DNA of 64,000 nt. It comes from Platanthera guangdongensis. Its lineage: Eukaryota > Streptophyta > Magnoliopsida > Asparagales > Orchidaceae. This document shows, in pieces, positions 58,950-64,000 of the stretch. Numbering within the stretch: the first letter of the stretch is position 1; each line of letters starts with the position of its first letter. Made by a program: the position numbers and the translations under genes. The notes beneath the pieces were generated by a model. The model saw only the letters and a program-made list of their open reading frames with translations, ran no database searches and was not told the origin of the DNA. Where the stretch lies: assembly GCA_039583875.1 (NCBI GenBank), contig CM077166.1:82768564-82832563 (forward strand), in the 5' to 3' direction.

Positions 58950-61941
58950 GTTTTCTTCGACCTCCATCTAGCGCTTTCAGTTCTCTTACACTTGATCTTT
59001 TGTTTTTTCTTGCTGGTGAACTCATGGCAATTCCGGAGAGCAATCTATCCGCAATGAAGTTTGATATGGTCTTTAATGTTGATTTCCACTCATTCTGACC
59101 CAATCTTTGTCGAAATTCGTGAACTATTTGCATAACAAAATCTGCAGAACTTCATGACCCACCGCATCAAGATTGCAATGACTGAGATCAAAGAATAGGT
59201 CTCTATATCTACAACATCAGAAGATACCATGACAGGAACAATTTTTGGTAACAACATTTCCCTTTCTCCTACTGTACTAACCAAAATTTTCGTTCTACTA
59301 TATGCTAATGAAGAGATAGAAATGGACAATGAGGAATATAACAATTTGTTGATCAAAATGGGTCATTCTGGAGATAACCCAAACAAGCTGCTGAAGAAGA
59401 ACTTGTCTGTTGAGTACAAGTTCTTAGCAGATGTTGTCGGGAAGGTGCTGTTGGGCAAACATACAGCACATGACTACATCACCAGACACCAGTTCTTGGT
59501 GATGGGTGCCTTGGTTGAAAAGAAAGGAGTAAACTGGGGCAAGTTGTTGTTTGACTTGATTAAAAATAAGAACAATAAGAAAGAGGTCTGTTTTGGAAGG
59601 GTCTTGGGGATATTTCTGTAAGAAAAGGCATCTGAACATCTGGTTTCCACAATAGTGTTCATAAATGCCTCCAAAAGGCTAATATCTACCTTGTTTGGTA
59701 GATGGGAGAGGAGAATAACAAAGCCATCCAAGGCTTCCTCCTCCTCCAGACCTTTTGAGAGCACCAGGGCCATCATAGCTGCTCCTCCACCCCCAGAAGA
59801 AGTTCCTTCCACCACCACCATTCCTTCTCCTCCACTACCTCAACAACAATAACAATAATAACATCAAATTCATCTACCCACACCAACTCCATCACCAGTT
59901 CACTCTCGAGTACCTACCTCACCAACTCACCAACAAATTCATCTTCCAACACCTGTTCCATCTCCTAAACACTCTACACCTCCACCATCTCCTCCAAGAA
60001 ATCTCTCTGCAATACCATCCTCCTCAATTCAGGAACCCACCTTCCACCTCCTGTCATCTCCACATCAATCTCCACATCAATCTCCACATCAATCACCAAT
60101 CCAGGAACCTATCTATTTCCACACAACATAAATTACCCTTTCTACTACTGCTACTCCATCTATTCCTATCCCTCCAGCCATCCAAACTGATTGTCCACAT
60201 ATGGAGTATACATATACAGATTTCCCAAATACTTTATCCATATGCTCTAATTATGGAATCACAATCCATATTCCACTTCTTCTCCAGAACCCCTCTACCT
60301 AAACTTCTCTGACATTGCTAAAGATCTGCTAGCATTCATCTCTCCCACTCTTAATAAACTTCTAGTTGATGCTCTAGCTCCTCTCACTGCTTCCATCAAC
60401 ACTCTCTCTGCCAAAATTGCTGCTTTATCCCCTATCCCTTCTTCTGTGGGACTGGCTTCAGGACCCACTGAAACCAGTCAGGTGGAGATGCTCCATGATG
60501 AAGAAGCTCCAATGGTGATAAAAGCAGCAGCAAAAGTAGCAGCAGAAGCAGAAACAGATTCAATAATGTCAGATTCTTTAGAGGAAATAGCCACTCCTAC
60601 TAATATAATAGATTTACTTGATTCCGATACAGATATGGATGAGCTAGTTATTGCTGAAATAAAAACTGATGGTGATTATATTATAAATCTCACAGTTTGT
60701 CTGCAGTCTTTATTAAATTTATTCAATCTTGTCTACAGAAACAATCTGTGCAGCTCTTCTTATAAGCATTCTTTGGCCATTGTACCATACACTGCACCAA
60801 TAAGTCCCACAGTTGCCAAGCAACTTAAGGACAGTTTTGCAGTTACAGAGATTCAATTAGTATCAGCTCCCAAGGATATTTCTTCTCCAGAGGCTATCTC
60901 TGCTCCAACATACAAGATGGTTGACAGTCTTCTTCCTGATTTGGATGAAATAATCATGGCAGATATAGAAGCAGAAAATTATCAGTTGCTGAAACAGCTG
61001 TTATAGAAGCTCCAGAACCTCCTGTACAACCTCAAGCTGGAAAGCAAATTTCTAAAGATCTTCTGAAAGCTCTGTATGACTTATATGATAATACTCAGGG
61101 ATCCTCTTCTGATAAAGATGATGATAATAATGATGATTCTGATGATAGCCCTACTGCCAAGAAGAAAGTCTTAAAGAAAAGAAAGGCTCCTCCCGTTGCT
61201 GCTCCCAAACCAAATCCCACGCATGACACTCCATACTATATTCTACAAAATATTACTCCATACCCCGGTGTGCCAGCTTGGATGTGGCTTTCAAAGAATG
61301 AACAGAAAGCTAGGAAGAAAAGTAGTAGATATTCTCCTCCTCCTCCTCCTCATAGGCACTGGAAAGGTCCTCCTCCTCCACCTACTGCTGGTGCTTCAGG
61401 TAGCACTTCTCAGAGGTCTACCTCATATGCTCAAACCTATCATACACATCATGGTAGATCCTTAACACCTCAAGGAAGCAACCAACAGAGGTACTATTCA
61501 AGCATACAACAACATCAACAACAGCAACAACAACAACATCATCAACAACATCAACAACAAGCTCCTAAACAACAAAAGGCTGACAGTCCTAAAAGGATAG
61601 TGTATCCACCCATTTCCTTTGTGGATCTAGAGACAGAGACAACTTCTAGAATGCCGAGGTTCCAGGAACTTGTTGTATTATCAATGATAAATAAAGCTAA
61701 AGCTGAAGGAAGAGATCCCTCACAATATTTCACAATGTCTAAATACAGAAAGGAAGAGCTAAAAAGGTATGAAAAAGCTAATAAATTCTTTAATGTAGAT
61801 GCTTACATGAACCTACATCCAGAGGATGTTTTGCCTAGATCTACCTCCGTTAATATAATTAGAGCTGCTGATATGACAATGTCCAAGAGGCAAGTAGCTA
61901 ATCCAAATAGGGAAATCAAGTTTACACAGCCTTCTGACTAG
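58950..61941 (+). pseudogene. W extra 3' coding region (Sirevirus env-like/aORF), decayed
   Basis: About 3 kb of sense-strand, formerly coding sequence follows pol. Open parts are 59229-59621 (KIFVLLYANEEIEMDNEEYN, HDYITRHQFLVMGALVEKKG, FGRVLGIFL), 59655-59852 (Pro-rich end), 60446-61006 (acidic, Ala/Glu-rich) and 61007-61941. The last has an acidic D/S stretch, a Lys/Arg stretch, Pro-rich runs, a poly-Gln tract from CAA repeats at about 61500-61560, and a conserved-looking C-terminus with KAEGRDPSQYFTMSKYRKEE. Sireviruses often carry an extra ORF here, sometimes called envelope-like. I see no signal peptide or convincing membrane segment, so 'envelope' is not supported by this copy. Stops and frame changes show decay. 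Confidence 0.6.
60057..60092 (+). repeat. 12-bp tandem repeat
   Basis: Three perfect copies of tctccacatcaa lie within the Pro/Ser-rich part of the extra coding region. The period keeps the frame. Confidence 0.9.
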
Positions 61942-62146
61942 GAGAAAGAGGACAAGCAAAAGGAAAAGCAAAAGAAGAAGAAATGAGAATATTTTATTTT
62001 GTTTCTGTTTGTCTGAACTTTATATCTATTTACTGTCACAAAGCTAATATGTAAAGATCTGCTGCATATTTCAATTTTTCTGCCAGATATATTTTTCTAC
62101 TTTTTGAATGTCTTTATTTCAATTGTATTAGTGACCTCACCCCAAT

Positions 62147-62156
62147 AGGTGGAGAT
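62147..62156 (+). other. W polypurine tract
   Basis: aataggtggagat ends at the LTR edge, a typical copia form preceding TGTTGGA. Confidence 0.75.
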
Positions 62157-63802
62157 TGTTGGATCCCTAGTTAGATTTGGGCTAGGTTCCCTAACTAGGA
62201 TGATTGACCCACCATGTATAGTTAGGGTCATGTCTGTGTCCTAGAGTTTAGGGTAAGTCCCTAGAATCAACCACACATGGACCAGCCAACAGAAGACAAC
62301 AGAAGACTCAAGGACTTAGAAGAAAATCAAGTTCAGAAAATGAGTTCGACGTCCGTCGAACTCAGCTAGACGTTCGTCGAACTCAGCTAGATAAAAGTAG
62401 TGCTCCGCTCGACGAACTCAGAGTCAATTCTCTGAGTTCAGCTCAACGATATTCGAGCTCAGGTCGACGAATTCTGGAAGTTCAACTTCAACACATTAAG
62501 TCCAGAATACTTTCTCTGAACTCAGGTCGATGAAGTTATATTATCAGCTCGATGAACTTGGAGCACAGGATTAGAAAGTTCTTCACTGAAAGTAGTTAGC
62601 TGAACTCAGGTCGATGAACTTTGTACTCAAGTCAATGAAGAAACTTTCTCAGGTCGACGAACATGATTTCTCAGCTCGACGATCTTTGATCTAAGGTCGA
62701 CGAAATCTGTTCTCTGGTCGACGATTTCTGTGGAGTTCCAGACTTAGAAATTTCCTTTAATTTCTTTCCTTATTCCATATTATCTAGCAATATTTTCCTG
62801 AGTAATTAATGCATATATTCTCTGAATATAGCCGTTAGTGTCAACATTGATTATGGTCTTTATCAGGTTAGTTACTTGCTCTTTTTAATGGGATAGTTGG
62901 GGAAACTCATTAATGAAATTATTCTCCAGCCATATTTCATTCTCCAGGCAGTCAGCATTCAATGCAATGGAATTCAAAATTCAAAGGAGAAATCAATTGA
63001 AGATATAAAAGAGTTCTTTTTACAGTCTAGATAGACACAACACAAGGAACATAGAGACAGAAAAGATCCACAACAAAAACATTCTGACCTTCTCTGTACA
63101 TAAAATATTTTGTTTTCTCCTGGATATTATTGAAGAAGAAGAAGAAGAACAACAAGAAATACAGATCAAGAGTCCTCTTCTACTTCCACTCCAGGAATCC
63201 TCATGGACAACATACCTCTATCGGTCAGAAGTTCCTGGAACATTTTCTAGTCAAGGCTGAAGACTGAAGACCTACACCATGTGCAAGACTCCAAGTGATA
63301 TTGAAAGAAGTTCTTGACAACATAAAATCCACTTGTCTTCTCTATTGAATAGAGAAAGAGAAGACACCATCAATCTCTCTCCCCCCTCTGTATAAAGGGT
63401 TTATTAACTCCCTTCAAAAGTTTATCTTGGTTTTTGAGCACCTGATCAAAATCTCATTGGTGGCAATCACCTGATCAAAAACTGCTAGTGGATTCCTACC
63501 AGGGTGGTAGAAGAGTGGATGTACCTAGGTTGGCGAACCACTATAAAACTTCTTGGGTTGTATGGTTGCCCTTTTTCTTATTATTCTTGCTGTGGTTGTG
63601 ATAGGGTAGTTGTGATGTGATATATTTGTATGCTGTGTTAGATTAGTTTAGCTTAGATTACCTATTTTCTGTTAATCTTGGTATCTCTTATTTGCATTAC
63701 TCTGATATTATTTTAAATTGCTAAAAGATTTATAGATTACTCTATTCAGCCCACCCCCCCACCCCCACCTATAGAGTAAATCAGGTCCAACCCCATCTTT
63801 CA
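62157..63802 (+). repeat. W 3' LTR, 1,646 bp
   Basis: This is the uninterrupted LTR matching 3757-3905 plus 44599-46050. The motif array is at 62340-62735 and the TATA-like box at 63003. A C-rich run at 63752-63770 is longer than in the 5' LTR. It ends ccccatctttca followed by gatcg. Confidence 0.94.
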
Positions 63803-63807
63803 GATCG

Positions 63808-64000
63808 GCCGCAAGATCTCATAGGCAACGATTGCTGAAACTTTACGGGAAAAAAGGAAGCCAAAATCGCATAACCTAATACCCCAAAATCCAAGAAATG
63901 GGAAACACTTACTACCCACGCATAGATCTTGGCGAGGGCTTTCCGAATCTACTCTTCAACTACGATTCTGTCCACCAGAATTGTCACGATCGGCGACCAA
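63808..64000 (-). repeat. Degenerate B-like gypsy LTR, right part, after W
   Basis: On the minus strand the sequence contains ttctggtggaca, cggaaagccctcgccaagat and gtaagtgtttccc blocks that follow the B LTR from 13735 to about 13830 (ttctggtggccg, tggaaagctctcgccgagag, taatatcttcccc). In B that stretch lies upstream of the part found at 1836-3756, so the two flanks of W read as one continuous LTR on the minus strand. Confidence 0.65.

Larger units (their letters stand above)
3757..63802 (+). mobile_element. Element W: Sirevirus-type Ty1/copia retrotransposon
   Basis: W runs from TGTTGGATCC to ..CTTTCA with a gatcg TSD on both sides. It spans 60,046 bp but is about 11.9 kb once guests Z and V are subtracted, a usual size for the SIRE/Maximus lineage. 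Order on the plus strand is 5' LTR, iMet-type primer site, gag, protease, partial integrase, RT, RNase H, a 3 kb extra coding region, polypurine tract and 3' LTR. Copia domain order (integrase before RT) and a long region after pol are Sirevirus hallmarks. The 5' LTR is split by Z after 149 bp and gag is split by V after about 45 codons. In the first 117 LTR bases I count about 7 differences, making it one of the older elements here. It has several stops and a large integrase deletion, so it is not autonomous. Confidence 0.9.

Overview
The window is plant nuclear DNA made almost entirely of nested LTR retrotransposons. I see no host gene, rRNA, tRNA or CRISPR array. Support for a plant source comes from Ty3/gypsy chromovirus integrases with chromodomains (Tekay/Del-like), a Sirevirus-type Ty1/copia element with an extra 3' coding region, and tRNA-iMet-type primer sites throughout. 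It looks like gene-poor, probably pericentromeric heterochromatin of an angiosperm; the species cannot be told from the sequence.

The nesting can be resolved to single bases because six elements carry intact 5-bp target-site duplications (TSDs). I call them W, Z, A, B, C and V. The outermost layer is a degenerate gypsy LTR on the minus strand (about 1836-3756, resuming at 63808-64000), next to a decayed gag (about 1030-1640) and another old LTR (about 91-960). Sirevirus W (3757-63802, TSD gatcg, about 11.9 kb without its guests) sits in that LTR. The 5' LTR of W is split by Z (3906-44593, TSD agaag), a gag-only chromovirus-like element of 5.9 kb on the minus strand. One LTR of Z is split by three further elements: A (4129-11517, TSD gtata), B (12242-24366, TSD ctccc) and C (25383-40597, TSD ggggg). 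The gag of W is split by copia element V (46283-53766, TSD ggtcc, minus strand).

Gene content is broken but complementary. A lost most of gag, protease and reverse transcriptase in one deletion and keeps RNase H, integrase and chromodomain. B has every domain but carries stops, a frameshift and altered catalytic motifs. C is an LTR-internal-LTR-internal-LTR tandem array whose two internal regions are almost identical and share the same RNase H lesion. Z has only gag. V has an uninterrupted 1383-residue Gag-Pol frame, but its reverse transcriptase YVDD box reads YVYD. W has gag, protease, a truncated integrase, RT and RNase H with YVDD intact, and a decayed 3 kb extra coding region after pol.

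LTR pairs sampled by eye differ by about 6-7% in W and Z, about 5% in A and B, about 2% in V and about 1% in C, which agrees with the nesting order. A recurring feature is that each family carries its own dense array of short self-complementary CpG motifs: ACACGGGCGTGT-type in A, C and Z, ACTCGAGT-type in B, AGTCCGC/GCGGACT in V and TTCGTCGA/TCGACGAA in W. I found no clear non-transposon system. The most unusual items are the tandem array, the gag-only element, the catalytic substitution in V, and these motif arrays.
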